64,000 nucleotides of DNA from Pedobacter sp. Lineage in GTDB: Bacteria > Bacteroidota > Bacteroidia > Sphingobacteriales > Sphingobacteriaceae. Below are positions 52,048 through 60,665 of the stretch, one piece after another; within the stretch, counting starts at the first letter, position 1, and every line of letters begins with the position of its first letter. Location of the stretch: contig JAVHXV010000002.1 of assembly GCA_031119475.1 (NCBI GenBank), positions 248,001 to 312,000 of the forward strand. The letters are read 5' to 3'. Below the pieces are notes generated by a model that saw only the letters and a list, made by a program, of their open reading frames with translations, ran no database searches and was not told where the DNA came from. The position numbers were made by a program, and so were the translations under genes.

Positions 52048-52205
52048 TTTTGCGAACACTTTGTAACCACAAACGGTATAAGCTAATGATAGAGCAGTAG
52101 TCTAAAACGAAAAAATCCGATAGGGAACAACCCCTACCGGATAATAAACCAAACAAACTATTTATGAAGAATATCCTCAGACTTGATGCCGAGGAAGCTT
52201 TAGAT

Positions 52206-52730
52206 CTATTTTGTATTCGGCACTGAACTAAAACTAATTGCCGCCCTCACGCTGAAATCGGTAGCTAAATTATTCCTTAGCACATATTCCATTCTGATCC
52301 TTACATTACTTCCTTTAATGTAATCGTCTATAAAACGTGAATTGTCTATGTCTAGTACAAGATTGTTGCCAATATTTTCTCCGACATCATTTCGTGACGC
52401 AATCATGACTTCCGAACCACTTCCATTTACCAGAAATATTTTCACCGATTTGAATACCGATAAGCTCTGGCTGCTCGGATTACTGGCATCCAATCTGGCC
52501 GATGCCACGCGAACTTCCTTGATGTAATCTGTACCAGATTGGTTGCCAAAAATCTGGTCAAAGCTGCTTGCTGAACTGGTAGCCACTAATGTCTGGTCTG
52601 TTTTTGAGCCAGCCGCAACAATTAAATTAGCAGTATAAGGAAAGGTAGATTTGATGATCGATTGTACCGTTCCACAGCCTGTTGAAAGGGCAAGGAAACC
52701 AACCAATAAAATTCTGTTCAATTTGTTCAT
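52206..52730 (-). CDS. Small lipoprotein of unknown function
   Basis: A 174-residue protein with lipoprotein signal RILLVGFLALSTGC (lipobox STGC). The mature domain is beta-rich with Ser/Asn-rich stretches (SASSFDQIFGNQSGTDYIKEVRVASARLDAS...) and ends SVRAAISFSSVPNTK. No family was recognised. It is a single-gene unit. Confidence 0.7.
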   Translation of the reverse strand: MNKLNRILLVGFLALSTGCGTVQSIIKSTFPYTANLIVAAGSKTDQTLVATSSASSFDQIFGNQSGTDYIKEVRVASARLDASNPSSQSLSVFKSVKIFLVNGSGSEVMIASRNDVGENIGNNLVLDIDNSRFIDDYIKGSNVRIRMEYVLRNNLATDFSVRAAISFSSVPNTK

Positions 52731-52963
52731 ACTCCTAAAACAGTTCAGATCAAATTAAGTTTGGCCCCGTCCTGTATTTTATTATAGACACCACGCTGCA
52801 ATTATGACCACTTTACTAGAAAAGCAATAAATAATTAAACAATACCGTTAAATAAGGTGTTAGTTGTTAGATTACTCAGGGCCCATACTTTGTAGTGGGC
52901 TGCAAAATTTAAGAGATGGAGAAAACTTACTCAATTAATAGAAGTTAAACTAAAATTAATCAC

Positions 52964-53281
52964 ATGAAAAGAGCAAGTTTAAATTTTTTAGCAGTTGCAG
53001 GTTTATCTATTGGATTATTTGCATTTGGATCAGTGAGGGAAGGTGGCATACAAGGTAAGGTAACACCAGCTGAAGGCGCTAAGGAAGTGGTGGCCGTAGC
53101 AGGTACCGATACGCTGAGGAGCCAGATCAGCAATGGTGTGTTTGTATTTGGAAAAGTAAAAAAAGGTACCTACACCGTTTGGGTAAAAGCAAATGCGCCC
53201 TATAAAGATGCAGCTGTTGAAAATGTTGCCGTTACAGATAGTGCAACGACCGATATCGGAGAAATAAAATTACAACAATAA
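52964..53281 (+). CDS. Small secreted carboxypeptidase-regulatory-like domain protein
   Basis: A 105-residue protein with a signal peptide (MKRASLNFLAVAGLSIGLFAFG). It is followed by one beta-sandwich domain: GGIQGKVTPAEGAKEVVAVAGTDTLRSQISNGVFVFGKVKKGTYTVWVKANAPYKDAAVENVAV, the typical pattern of CarboxypepD_reg-like domains. It is free-standing rather than attached to a receptor. Function is unknown. A good terminator follows at 53301. Confidence 0.8.
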   Translation: MKRASLNFLAVAGLSIGLFAFGSVREGGIQGKVTPAEGAKEVVAVAGTDTLRSQISNGVFVFGKVKKGTYTVWVKANAPYKDAAVENVAVTDSATTDIGEIKLQQ

Positions 53282-53300
53282 GCGTTTGTTGTGTGTGTTT

Positions 53301-53331
53301 AAAAAAGAGGGTCAAACGGCCCTCTTTTTTT
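53301..53331 (+). terminator. Intrinsic terminator after the small secreted protein
   Basis: AAAAAAGAGGG pairs with GCCCTCTTTTTT across a short loop, followed by a T-run. Confidence 0.88.
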
Positions 53332-53479
53332 GTTGTGCCTGTTCTTGTAAAACCAAAACATAAATGCATGCGGTTGCGCGCTTGAGCAAGCCTCGTTTTG
53401 CCTCAATCCTGAGGACTAGCGCCCCTAAAAAAAGAGGAGAAAATCTTCAAAAGTGTAGCTGAATTCCACTCAAAAAAAC

Positions 53480-53514
53480 TATCTTTGCATCCCGACAGCG
53501 CAGTTGGGATTTTT
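53480..53514 (+). promoter_or_regulatory. carB promoter box and 5'-end hairpin with T-run
   Basis: The -7 box TATCTTTG is at 53480-53487, with no convincing -33 partner. Directly after it, ATCCCGAC (53489-53496) pairs with GTTGGGAT (53503-53510, one G-U) and is followed by TTTT. This terminator-like hairpin lies at the very start of a ~95-base leader before the carB ATG, consistent with either 5'-end protection or attenuation. Confidence 0.55.
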
Positions 53515-53584
53515 CATTTCATAGCAAGGATTTCTCCCAGCTACCGGTCATTAAGACTTACTTTAGACTTTTTAAAAATCCACA

Positions 53585-56482
53585 ATGCCTAAAGACACCT
53601 CCATACGTTCTGTACTGATCATCGGTTCAGGTCCCATTATTATCGGTCAAGCCTGTGAATTTGATTATTCCGGCTCCCAAGCCGCACTTTCTTTAAAGGA
53701 AGAAGGAATTTCGGTTTCCATCATCAATTCGAATCCGGCAACCATTATGACCGATAAGGTCATCGGCGACCATGTTTACCTGAAGCCGCTGACCATCGAA
53801 TCGATCGAAGAGATCTTGACCGAACATGCCAATTCATCAACTTTACCTACCATCGATGCTGTGCTGCCTACCATGGGCGGACAGACCGCACTCAACCTTT
53901 GTGTTGATGCCGAAGAAAGAGGGGTTTGGAAAGCACACAATGTGCGGGTAATCGGTGTAGATGTAGCGGCAATCGAAAAGACCGAAAACAGGGAAGCCTT
54001 CCGACAACTGATGATCGAAATCGGTGTAGGTGTAGCAACATCTAAAATTGCGAATTCCTTCTTGGAAGGTAAAGAGGCTGCCCAAGAGATCGGTTATCCC
54101 TTGGTGGTACGCCCATCTTATACCTTAGGTGGCTATGGCGGCGGATTTGTACATAAAAAAGAAGAATTTGATGCGGCACTGAAACGCGGCCTCGAAGCTT
54201 CACCAACACATGAGGTATTGGTAGAGCAGGCCGTTCTGGGCTGGAAAGAATATGAGCTCGAACTCTTGAGGGATAGCAACGACAACGTCATTATTATCTG
54301 TTCGATCGAAAATTTTGATCCGATGGGTATCCATACAGGAGATTCGATTACGGTTGCACCGGCCATGACCCTATCAGACCGCTGCTACCAGAACATGCGG
54401 AACCAGGCCATCAAAATGATGCGCGCCATCGGTAATTTCGCAGGCGGATGTAATGTCCAGTTCTCGGTCAATCCAGATAACGATGACATCATCGCCATCG
54501 AAATCAATCCGCGCGTTTCGCGTTCATCGGCCCTGGCAAGTAAGGCTACTGGATATCCGATCGCCAAGATCGCTGCCAAACTGGCCATCGGCTACAACTT
54601 GGACGAGATAGAAAACCAGATTACCAAAACCACATCAGCCTACTTTGAGCCAACATTAGATTACGTCATCGTTAAAATTCCGCGTTGGAACTTTGATAAA
54701 TTTAAAGGAGCCAACCTCGAACTCGGATTGCAGATGAAATCTGTAGGAGAGGTCATGGGTATTGGCCGAAGCTTTATCGAAGCCCTTCAGAAAGCTTGTC
54801 AGAGTTTGGAAATCGGCCGTGCCGGCTTAGGAGCCGATGGCCGACAGAAACGAAATATCGAAGAAATCATGCATGGCCTTGAGCATCCGAGCTGGAACCG
54901 TTTGTTCCTGATCAAAGATGCCATGAGCATGGGCGTACCTTTGGAGTCTATCCGCAAGGTGACCAAAATAGACAAATGGTTCCTGATCCAGATCCAGGAC
55001 CTGGTTAATCTCGAAATCGAACTGAAGCGTTACTCGCTGAACAATGTGCCAAAGGATTTCTTCTTTACCCTTAAGCAACGTGGCTTTTCAGATAGCCAAA
55101 TTGCCTGGGTATTGGGCAATGTAACCGAAGATGAGGTCTACAATCGCCGTAAGGAACTGGGCATTAAACGTGTCTATAAAATGGTGGATACCTGCGCAGC
55201 TGAATTTGCCGCACAAACGCCTTACTTCTATTCGACATTTGAAGAAGCACCTGTTCAGATCAGTTTGCTGGGCAACGATGTACTGGCCAATGGCGATGAA
55301 CTCGGCGCAAACGAATCCGTAGTTTCTGATCGGAAAAAAGTCATAGTATTGGGCTCCGGACCTAACCGTATCGGACAAGGGATCGAGTTTGACTATTCAT
55401 GCGTACATGGATTACTGGCCGCTAAGGAAAGTGGTTTCGAGGCGATCATGATCAACTGTAACCCAGAAACGGTGTCGACCGATTTCAATATGGCCGATAA
55501 GCTTTATTTTGAGCCCGTATTCTGGGAGCACGTCCGCGAAATTATCGAATTGGAAAATCCTATTGGCGTAATTGTGCAGTTGGGCGGACAGACAGCCTTG
55601 AAAATGGCCGAGAAACTGCATGAGAACAATATAAGGATTATCGGAACAGCCTATCCGGATATGGATATTGCCGAAGACCGCGGGCATTTCTCTGATCTGT
55701 TGAAGGAATTGGATATCCCGTATCCAAAATATGGCGTGGCCGAAAATGCAGAAGAAGCAATTGTGGTAGCGAATGAGGTGGGTTATCCGGTGCTGGTCAG
55801 GCCAAGTTATGTGCTCGGCGGACAGGGAATGAGCATCGTGATCAACGATGAAGACCTGGAAAAAGCTGTCGTTAAGTTATTGGGCGACCTGCCGGGAAAT
55901 CGCGTATTGATCGATCACTTCCTCGATAGGGCAGAAGAAACCGAATCAGACTCGATCTGTGATGGAACTGATGTGCATATTGTGGGATTGATGGAACACA
56001 TTGAGCCTGCTGGGATACATTCAGGGGATTCGAGTGCGGTATTGCCTCCGTTTAGCTTGTCGGACAAGGTGATCGCCGACATGGAAAACTACTCCAAAAA
56101 AATTGCGAAAGCTTTGAATGTAATTGGCTTGCTGAACATCCAGTTTGCGGTTAAGGACGATAAAGTGTATGTGATCGAGGCCAATCCAAGAGCTTCGCGT
56201 ACTGTGCCTTTCATCGCAAAGGCTTATGATGTACCTTATATCAACATCGCTGCGCGTATCATGTTGGGCGTAAACAAGCTCAAAGATTTCAACATCGTGC
56301 GCAAATTGGAAGGGTTTGCCATCAAGGAGCCTGTGTTTTCTTTCAATAAGTTTCCAGAAGTGACCAAAGAACTCGGTCCTGAAATGAAATCTACCGGAGA
56401 AGCCATCCGCTTTATCAAAGATCTCGAAGATCCTTATTTTAGGAAATTGTACAAAGACAAATCCATGTATCTTTCTAAATAA
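53585..56482 (+). CDS. carB: Carbamoyl-phosphate synthase large subunit, without MGS domain
   Basis: A 965-residue protein with two ATP-grasp halves: N-terminal SVLIIGSGPIIIGQACEFDYSG... and second half KKVIVLGSGPNRIGQGIEFDYSC..., each with its EINPRVSRSSAL / EANPRASRTVPF metal motif. The C-terminal allosteric MGS-like domain (~100-130 residues) of E. coli-type CarB (about 1070 residues) is missing; the protein ends EDPYFRKLYKDKSMYLSK. This short form is common in Bacteroidota (recalled), so it is probably not a truncation. carA is not in the window. It makes carbamoyl phosphate for pyrimidines and arginine. Confidence 0.95.
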   Translation: MPKDTSIRSVLIIGSGPIIIGQACEFDYSGSQAALSLKEEGISVSIINSNPATIMTDKVIGDHVYLKPLTIESIEEILTEHANSSTLPTIDAVLPTMGGQTALNLCVDAEERGVWKAHNVRVIGVDVAAIEKTENREAFRQLMIEIGVGVATSKIANSFLEGKEAAQEIGYPLVVRPSYTLGGYGGGFVHKKEEFDAALKRGLEASPTHEVLVEQAVLGWKEYELELLRDSNDNVIIICSIENFDPMGIHTGDSITVAPAMTLSDRCYQNMRNQAIKMMRAIGNFAGGCNVQFSVNPDNDDIIAIEINPRVSRSSALASKATGYPIAKIAAKLAIGYNLDEIENQITKTTSAYFEPTLDYVIVKIPRWNFDKFKGANLELGLQMKSVGEVMGIGRSFIEALQKACQSLEIGRAGLGADGRQKRNIEEIMHGLEHPSWNRLFLIKDAMSMGVPLESIRKVTKIDKWFLIQIQDLVNLEIELKRYSLNNVPKDFFFTLKQRGFSDSQIAWVLGNVTEDEVYNRRKELGIKRVYKMVDTCAAEFAAQTPYFYSTFEEAPVQISLLGNDVLANGDELGANESVVSDRKKVIVLGSGPNRIGQGIEFDYSCVHGLLAAKESGFEAIMINCNPETVSTDFNMADKLYFEPVFWEHVREIIELENPIGVIVQLGGQTALKMAEKLHENNIRIIGTAYPDMDIAEDRGHFSDLLKELDIPYPKYGVAENAEEAIVVANEVGYPVLVRPSYVLGGQGMSIVINDEDLEKAVVKLLGDLPGNRVLIDHFLDRAEETESDSICDGTDVHIVGLMEHIEPAGIHSGDSSAVLPPFSLSDKVIADMENYSKKIAKALNVIGLLNIQFAVKDDKVYVIEANPRASRTVPFIAKAYDVPYINIAARIMLGVNKLKDFNIVRKLEGFAIKEPVFSFNKFPEVTKELGPEMKSTGEAIRFIKDLEDPYFRKLYKDKSMYLSK

Positions 56483-56500
56483 GCTGAACTTAAATAAATC

Positions 56501-56532
56501 AATCCCTCATCATACAGATGGGGGATTTTTTT
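56501..56532 (+). terminator. Intrinsic terminator after carB
   Basis: AATCCCTCAT pairs with ATGGGGGATT (one G-U) and is followed by seven T residues. Confidence 0.85.
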
Positions 56533-56573
56533 ATGCGCCTAAAAACTGAAAACCATGAGCTATGAACTAGGAA

Positions 56574-57527
56574 CTAACCTTTCGTCCAGATCCTCGTATT
56601 CAAGTCCAGTTCCTGTACAATGCCATGCATGAAAGAGAGGATGTTCAGGTCATCTGCCAATAGATTTTCGCGCAGCAGCGTCTTAAATATGGGCGGTTCG
56701 AAGTAGTTGTGGACTAGCGGAAATGCAATGTACACAGTCGATTGAATGAAGGATAGCGAAATGCAATAGGCAGAGCGCTCGTTCAGTTCTTCGATCCGTT
56801 GCATCAATGCAGGGGTAAGGATATAACGGGCCTCCACTTGGTCATTGCTATAGGTGATGAAGTTCTTACGGAAATAATCGCTCTCCAGTTCCACCACGTT
56901 GCTATCATCAAAGGAATAGATATTCTTTTTAAACCAGGCACCGATCGAGCTCGTTAGGTCCTTTGGCCTGACTATCGTTGTGCTATTGAAATTTTTGTTA
57001 AAGTCGGCAGCAAAAATAATCCCTTTAAAGATATCGTGCCATTCTGTTCTGGTGCCGTTCTTTGTAGGGGTTTCGGTCTTATATTCCGCGTGTACTTCAG
57101 CGAAATAAAAAGTAGTCTGACCCGCTTTTCCGCGCACCAGATCTTCTGTCGAATAGCGGTCTGGGTCGGTGGCAAACAATTGCGAAGCTTCAAATTCTGC
57201 TTCACGGATTCCACTTTGTGGGCTGATGGTCAAAGAAGGATCAATATGGCTCAGGGCCGCGCTCACGATTTCCTGTTTATAGCGCGACTGGTAACTGCCT
57301 GAGGTATTGCCCAAGAGTAGCAGGAGTATGATACCGACCAAGGCCATACAGACGCCTATAATGGCAAATACAGCGGAGTTCAATAATGAACCAATAATTA
57401 ATCCGGTTGCGCCCAATACAATAGCGCCCCAGCCCTGTATCTTCCTGGCGGCAATCGTTTTTCGGACCAGTTCAAGCTCGTCGATTACGCGAGCCAACTC
57501 CTGACTTGGAGTAAATGTACCGACCAT
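56574..57527 (-). CDS. DUF3137 membrane protein
   Basis: A 317-residue protein. Two hydrophobic helices (WGAIVLGATGLIIGSLL and VFAIIGVCMALVGIILLLLL, residues ~34-72) precede a soluble domain with YFAEVHAEYKTETP, IFKGIIFAADFNKNF, RYILTPALMQRIEELNE and the final LFTLL-like helix (FKTLLRENLLADDLNILSFMHGIVQEL). This matches DUF3137, a frequent partner of LemA. Its start overlaps the LemA stop by one base, so the two are coupled. Function is unknown. Confidence 0.85.
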   Translation of the reverse strand: MVGTFTPSQELARVIDELELVRKTIAARKIQGWGAIVLGATGLIIGSLLNSAVFAIIGVCMALVGIILLLLLGNTSGSYQSRYKQEIVSAALSHIDPSLTISPQSGIREAEFEASQLFATDPDRYSTEDLVRGKAGQTTFYFAEVHAEYKTETPTKNGTRTEWHDIFKGIIFAADFNKNFNSTTIVRPKDLTSSIGAWFKKNIYSFDDSNVVELESDYFRKNFITYSNDQVEARYILTPALMQRIEELNERSAYCISLSFIQSTVYIAFPLVHNYFEPPIFKTLLRENLLADDLNILSFMHGIVQELDLNTRIWTKG

Positions 57528-58084
57528 TAGCTATTGAAAAGTGCTTTGGCACTGACATTTTCACGTTCTTCTGGAGTAGATTCCAAGACTGGCATGGTCT
57601 GATAGCCCAACATGCCCGCGAACATATTTCCGGGGAACATCATTACCCCATTATTATAGGTGGTAACCGATGCATTGTAATTTCTTCTGGCAGCAGCAAT
57701 CTGTTCTTCACTCTCCGTCCAGGTACGCTGGAGTTGGGCGAAGTTCTGGTTCGCTTTTAGGTCTGGATACTGCTCTACGCTTACCATCAAACCTTTTACG
57801 GCTGTGCCGATCTGTTGGTCTGCGGCCAATCTATCAGCCTCGCTAGCAGTTGCGCCAAGTGCTTTTCCACGCAATTCGGTAATCTTGGTTAAAGTATCTC
57901 CTTCATATTGGGTGTATTGCTTCACCACTTCGACAAGATTTGGAATAAGGTCAAAACGTTTTTTTAGCATCACATCAATGGCGGAGAAAGCATTGGTGAC
58001 CTGGTTTTTCTTATTGATCAGCGAATTGTAAAAGCCAATTCCGAATAAAAGTACCGCAATTGCAATGATACCAACGATAAGCAT
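57527..58084 (-). CDS. lemA: LemA family protein
   Basis: A 185-residue protein. One N-terminal transmembrane helix (IVGIIAIAVLLFGIGFYNSL) is followed by LINKKNQVTNAFSAIDVMLKKRFDLIPNLVEVVKQYTQYE, VEQYPDLKANQNFAQLQRTWTESEEQIAAARRNYNASVTTYNN and FPGNMFAGMLGYQ, the classic LemA helical pattern. It is cotranscribed with the DUF3137 gene. LemA proteins are membrane-anchored four-helix bundles whose role is poorly defined. Confidence 0.95.
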   Translation of the reverse strand: MLIVGIIAIAVLLFGIGFYNSLINKKNQVTNAFSAIDVMLKKRFDLIPNLVEVVKQYTQYEGDTLTKITELRGKALGATASEADRLAADQQIGTAVKGLMVSVEQYPDLKANQNFAQLQRTWTESEEQIAAARRNYNASVTTYNNGVMMFPGNMFAGMLGYQTMPVLESTPEERENVSAKALFNS

Positions 58085-58152
58085 AATAAAGAGATAAGGT
58101 TTCTAAATATATTATTTTTTTAGAATGTTCTAAAGTTGAAATGTTACAGTTG

Positions 58153-58188
58153 ACAACCTCGCAGGTTCTTAAGAACCTGCGAGGTTGT
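58153..58188. repeat. Dispersed perfect palindrome, copy 5 (36 bp)
   Basis: Identical over all 36 bases to copy 1 at 4594. It sits 68 bases upstream of the lemA ATG, between lemA and the terminator of the DUF4920 gene, where it would be transcribed in the lemA leader or act as an extra roadblock. Confidence 0.97.
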
Positions 58189-58202
58189 TGAGATTTGTTC
58201 AA

Positions 58203-58236
58203 AAAAGAAAACCCTGCTCCGGAGAGAGCAGGGTTT
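58203..58236 (-). terminator. Terminator of the DUF4920 gene (- strand)
   Basis: On the - strand AAACCCTGCTC pairs perfectly with GAGCAGGGTTT over a 6-base loop, followed by TTCTTTTTT. Located 30 bases after the DUF4920 stop. Confidence 0.9.
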
Positions 58237-58266
58237 AACCAATCAATATTAAAAAGGAGAACCTTC

Positions 58267-58737
58267 TTAATTCTCCAAAATTACGACTCCTTTTGCTTCA
58301 AACACAATTTCTTTTTTCGGTTCTGTAATTTTGGCAATTTCTTCGGCAGATTTGTTGGCATCTTCCGCAAAATGTTTAAGGTCTTCTACTGAAGTTTCTT
58401 TTCTTTCGGCAAAGCCATCAATGACTACTTTTTTACCCGCAAGGTCTTTAGGCATAAAAAAAGCATAATCTTTGAAATTTACAAACATGGTCTTGCCATT
58501 TGGCAGCGACAAGTTCATAAAGCAACCTTTCTTCTGGCACACTTGCGTTACGGTACCGGTAACCTTCATGTCTTTTTTGGTGCTTGTTCCCAAATTGGTT
58601 TCAATCTGGTCAGTTGTGATCACGCCACCTTTTTTTACGCCATCTCCAAAAGATTTACCTTCATAGGCTGTTCCGTCCTGTGCAAATGCAGCAGCTGCGA
58701 ACAGACAAAGCGCTAAGCTTAAAATGATTTTTTTCAT
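58267..58737 (-). CDS. DUF4920 secreted protein
   Basis: A 156-residue protein with a signal peptide (MKKIILSLALCLFAAAAFAQ). The domain contains VTGTVTQVCQKKGCFMNLSLPNGKTMFVNFKDYAFFMPKDLAGKKVVIDGFAERKETSVEDLKHFAEDANKS. The CxxxGC motif and OB-like fold identify DUF4920, which is thought to bind metal or heme-like ligands (inference). A -7 box TACTTTTG lies at 58784-58777 on the - strand. Terminator at 58203; single-gene unit. Confidence 0.88.
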   Translation of the reverse strand: MKKIILSLALCLFAAAAFAQDGTAYEGKSFGDGVKKGGVITTDQIETNLGTSTKKDMKVTGTVTQVCQKKGCFMNLSLPNGKTMFVNFKDYAFFMPKDLAGKKVVIDGFAERKETSVEDLKHFAEDANKSAEEIAKITEPKKEIVFEAKGVVILEN

Positions 58738-58822
58738 ATTGATATTTAATTATTGTGATTCTTTAAGTTTGGAACACAAAAGTACTAAAATCTTTTGATT
58801 GTATCATCCCTTCCATTGGACA

Positions 58823-58893
58823 CAAAAAAACCCCACTACTTTCTAAGTAGTGAGGCCAATCATCCCTATTGTTTGTTATTCCCCTTTATCGGA
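58823..58893 (-). ncRNA. Candidate small RNA between radA and the DUF4920 gene
   Basis: On the - strand a promoter-like pair TTTG (58929-58926), 19 bases, TATATTGT (58906-58899) is followed about 70-75 bases later by a strong hairpin (CACTACTT/AAGTAGTG with flanking GG-CC) and seven T residues (58830-58824). radA has its own terminator upstream (59028-59051), so this second terminator is otherwise unexplained. No open frame of note lies between. Part of the 349-base gap 58738-59086. Expression is unproven. Confidence 0.4.
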
Positions 58894-59027
58894 CAAGAAC
58901 AATATAGGTAACACAATAAGCTCACCAAAATCCGAAAGTAGACCGATGTATATGTAAATTATTAAAAATCAATTATTTATAATTAATCATAAGATTGGTC
59001 TGATTGTATAAGGCTAAACGGGGTGAG

Positions 59028-59051
59028 AAAAAAAATACCCAATTTGGGTAT
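59028..59051 (-). terminator. Terminator of radA (- strand)
   Basis: On the - strand ATACCCAA-A-TTGGGTAT followed by a long T-run, starting 36 bases after the radA stop. Confidence 0.8.
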
Positions 59052-59086
59052 GATTTTGCTCAATGTGGTGATAACTGTGGAATTAG

Positions 59087-60463
59087 TTATCCAAATAAGG
59101 CGGCAAATACTTCTTCGATTTTGTTGACGGTAAGCAATCGGATCTTAAATTTATCCCTGGTTATCCCCTTAAGGTTATAACTGGAAATAAAGATTTTTTC
59201 AAAGCCCAACTTCTCCGCTTCTGCAATGCGCTGTTCAATGCGGTTTACGGCCCTGATTTCGCCAGATAGGCCTACTTCTGCCGCAAAGCAGATTTTTGGA
59301 GAAATGAAAATATCTTCATGGGAGGAGATAATCGCCGCCATGATGGCCAGATCTATTGCCGGATCCTCCACTTTAATTCCTCCTGCGATATTTAAAAATA
59401 CATCTTTGGCACTGAGCCTAAATCCACATCTTTTCTCCAATACGGCAAGCAACATGTTCATGCGCTTGGTATCAAAACCTGTGGCAGAGCGTTGTGGTGT
59501 TCCATACGCGGCGGTGCCCACGAGAGCTTGGGTTTCGATCAGCATGGGCCTGGCGCCTTCCAGTGTTGCCCCAATGGTAATGCCGCTCAGTTCTTCATCC
59601 CGTTGGGAAAGCAGGATTTCTGATGGATTGGAAACTTCTCGTAATCCACTGTGCTGCATGGCATAGATGCCCAATTCGGCAGCTGCACCAAAACGGTTCT
59701 TGATTGAACGTAGGATCCGATAGATGTGGTGCCGATCGCCTTCAAACTGCAATACGGTATCGACCATGTGCTCTAGGATTTTTGGCCCGGCAATAGCGCC
59801 ATCTTTGGTGATATGTCCGATCAGAAACACAGGTGTTGCCGTCTCCTTTGCAAATCTTAATAGCTCGGCGGTACATTCCCTTACCTGGGAAACACTGCCC
59901 GGGGTAGATTCGATATGCGCCGAATGGAGGGTCTGGATGGAATCGACTATGACAACTTCAGGTGACAATTGCTCAACCTGTTTAAAGATGTGCTGCGTTG
60001 AGGTTTCGGTAAGGATATAGCAATCTGACCGTGGATTGACCATAATCCGCTCTGCACGCATTTTGATCTGCTGTTCACTTTCCTCCCCCGAGACATAGAG
60101 TACACGTTTACCGACCATATTCAAGGCCAGCTGGAGCATCAAGGTAGATTTGCCAATGCCTGGTTCTCCACCAATCAGCACTACGGCACCCGCAACCAAT
60201 CCACCCCCCAAAACCCGGTCTAATTCCAAGTCTCCAGTCGTTGTCCGGTCCATTGTGGCACGCTGGATTTCTTGGATCTTATTGGGCCTGTTGTTGCGCT
60301 GGGTAGCGGTCGAAACTTTCCATGTCGGTACATTTGCTGCATTTTTATCTACCACTTCCTCTACGAAAGTATTCCATTCATTGCACGATGGGCACTTCCC
60401 CAGCCATTTGGCCGACTCATAGCCACAGTTCTGACAAAAGTATGCCGATTTAGTTTTAGCCAA
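59087..60463 (-). CDS. radA: DNA repair protein RadA (branch-migration ATPase)
   Basis: A 458-residue protein. The start is TTG at 60463 (LAKTKSAYFCQNCG...), because the upstream in-frame extension is not RadA-like and the resulting length is normal. The N-terminal zinc finger is CQNCGYESAKWLGKCPSC, Walker A is GGEPGIGKSTL, the RadA motif KNRFG is present (SIKNRFGAAAELG), and a Lon-protease-like C-terminal domain follows (DLAIMAAIISSHEDIF..., AEVGLSGEIRAVNRIEQRIAEAEKLG). It helps RecA process recombination intermediates. Confidence 0.96.
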   Translation of the reverse strand: MAKTKSAYFCQNCGYESAKWLGKCPSCNEWNTFVEEVVDKNAANVPTWKVSTATQRNNRPNKIQEIQRATMDRTTTGDLELDRVLGGGLVAGAVVLIGGEPGIGKSTLMLQLALNMVGKRVLYVSGEESEQQIKMRAERIMVNPRSDCYILTETSTQHIFKQVEQLSPEVVIVDSIQTLHSAHIESTPGSVSQVRECTAELLRFAKETATPVFLIGHITKDGAIAGPKILEHMVDTVLQFEGDRHHIYRILRSIKNRFGAAAELGIYAMQHSGLREVSNPSEILLSQRDEELSGITIGATLEGARPMLIETQALVGTAAYGTPQRSATGFDTKRMNMLLAVLEKRCGFRLSAKDVFLNIAGGIKVEDPAIDLAIMAAIISSHEDIFISPKICFAAEVGLSGEIRAVNRIEQRIAEAEKLGFEKIFISSYNLKGITRDKFKIRLLTVNKIEEVFAALFG

Positions 60464-60550
60464 TGTTGATCTACGTTTAAGTTTTACGATGAGCAGTATC
60501 TTGGTCAAATTTAAGGCTAATTTCAATCTGTGCACGATGAAGTTTTGCAC

Positions 60551-60580
60551 AAAAAAAGAGCTCCCGATCGGGAACTCTTT
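60551..60580. terminator. Bidirectional-type terminator after rng
   Basis: AAAGAG-c-TCCCGA / TCGGGA-a-CTCTTT. On the - strand it ends in a T-run about 85 bases after the rng stop. It also lies in the leader region upstream of radA. Confidence 0.8.
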
Positions 60581-60665
60581 CCATCATATTGAACAAAGAA
60601 TTTTTAGCTATTAACGTCTAAAATCTTACCTCGTCATTTTTTCTTTCTTCCCTCTTCCCTCTTCC

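Noticed and set aside
51842..52100. Short open frames on the + strand upstream of pnuC
   Set aside because: They run through the inverted repeat, overlap the transporter gene on the other strand and change character within the repeat; more likely by-products of a repeat element.
53585..56482. carB as a truncated gene
   Set aside because: Both ATP-grasp halves are intact and a terminator follows. Lack of the MGS domain is a known short form in this phylum.
58011..58202. Open frame containing PRRFLRTCEVVN next to lemA
   Set aside because: The matching peptide comes from palindrome copy 5 read in an open frame, and the rest overlaps the lemA leader and start in another frame. No gene support.
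60464..60550. 29-residue N-terminal extension of RadA from a GTG
   Set aside because: The extension is hydrophobic and basic, unlike RadA; the family N-terminus AKTKSAYFCQNCG starts at the TTG at 60463.
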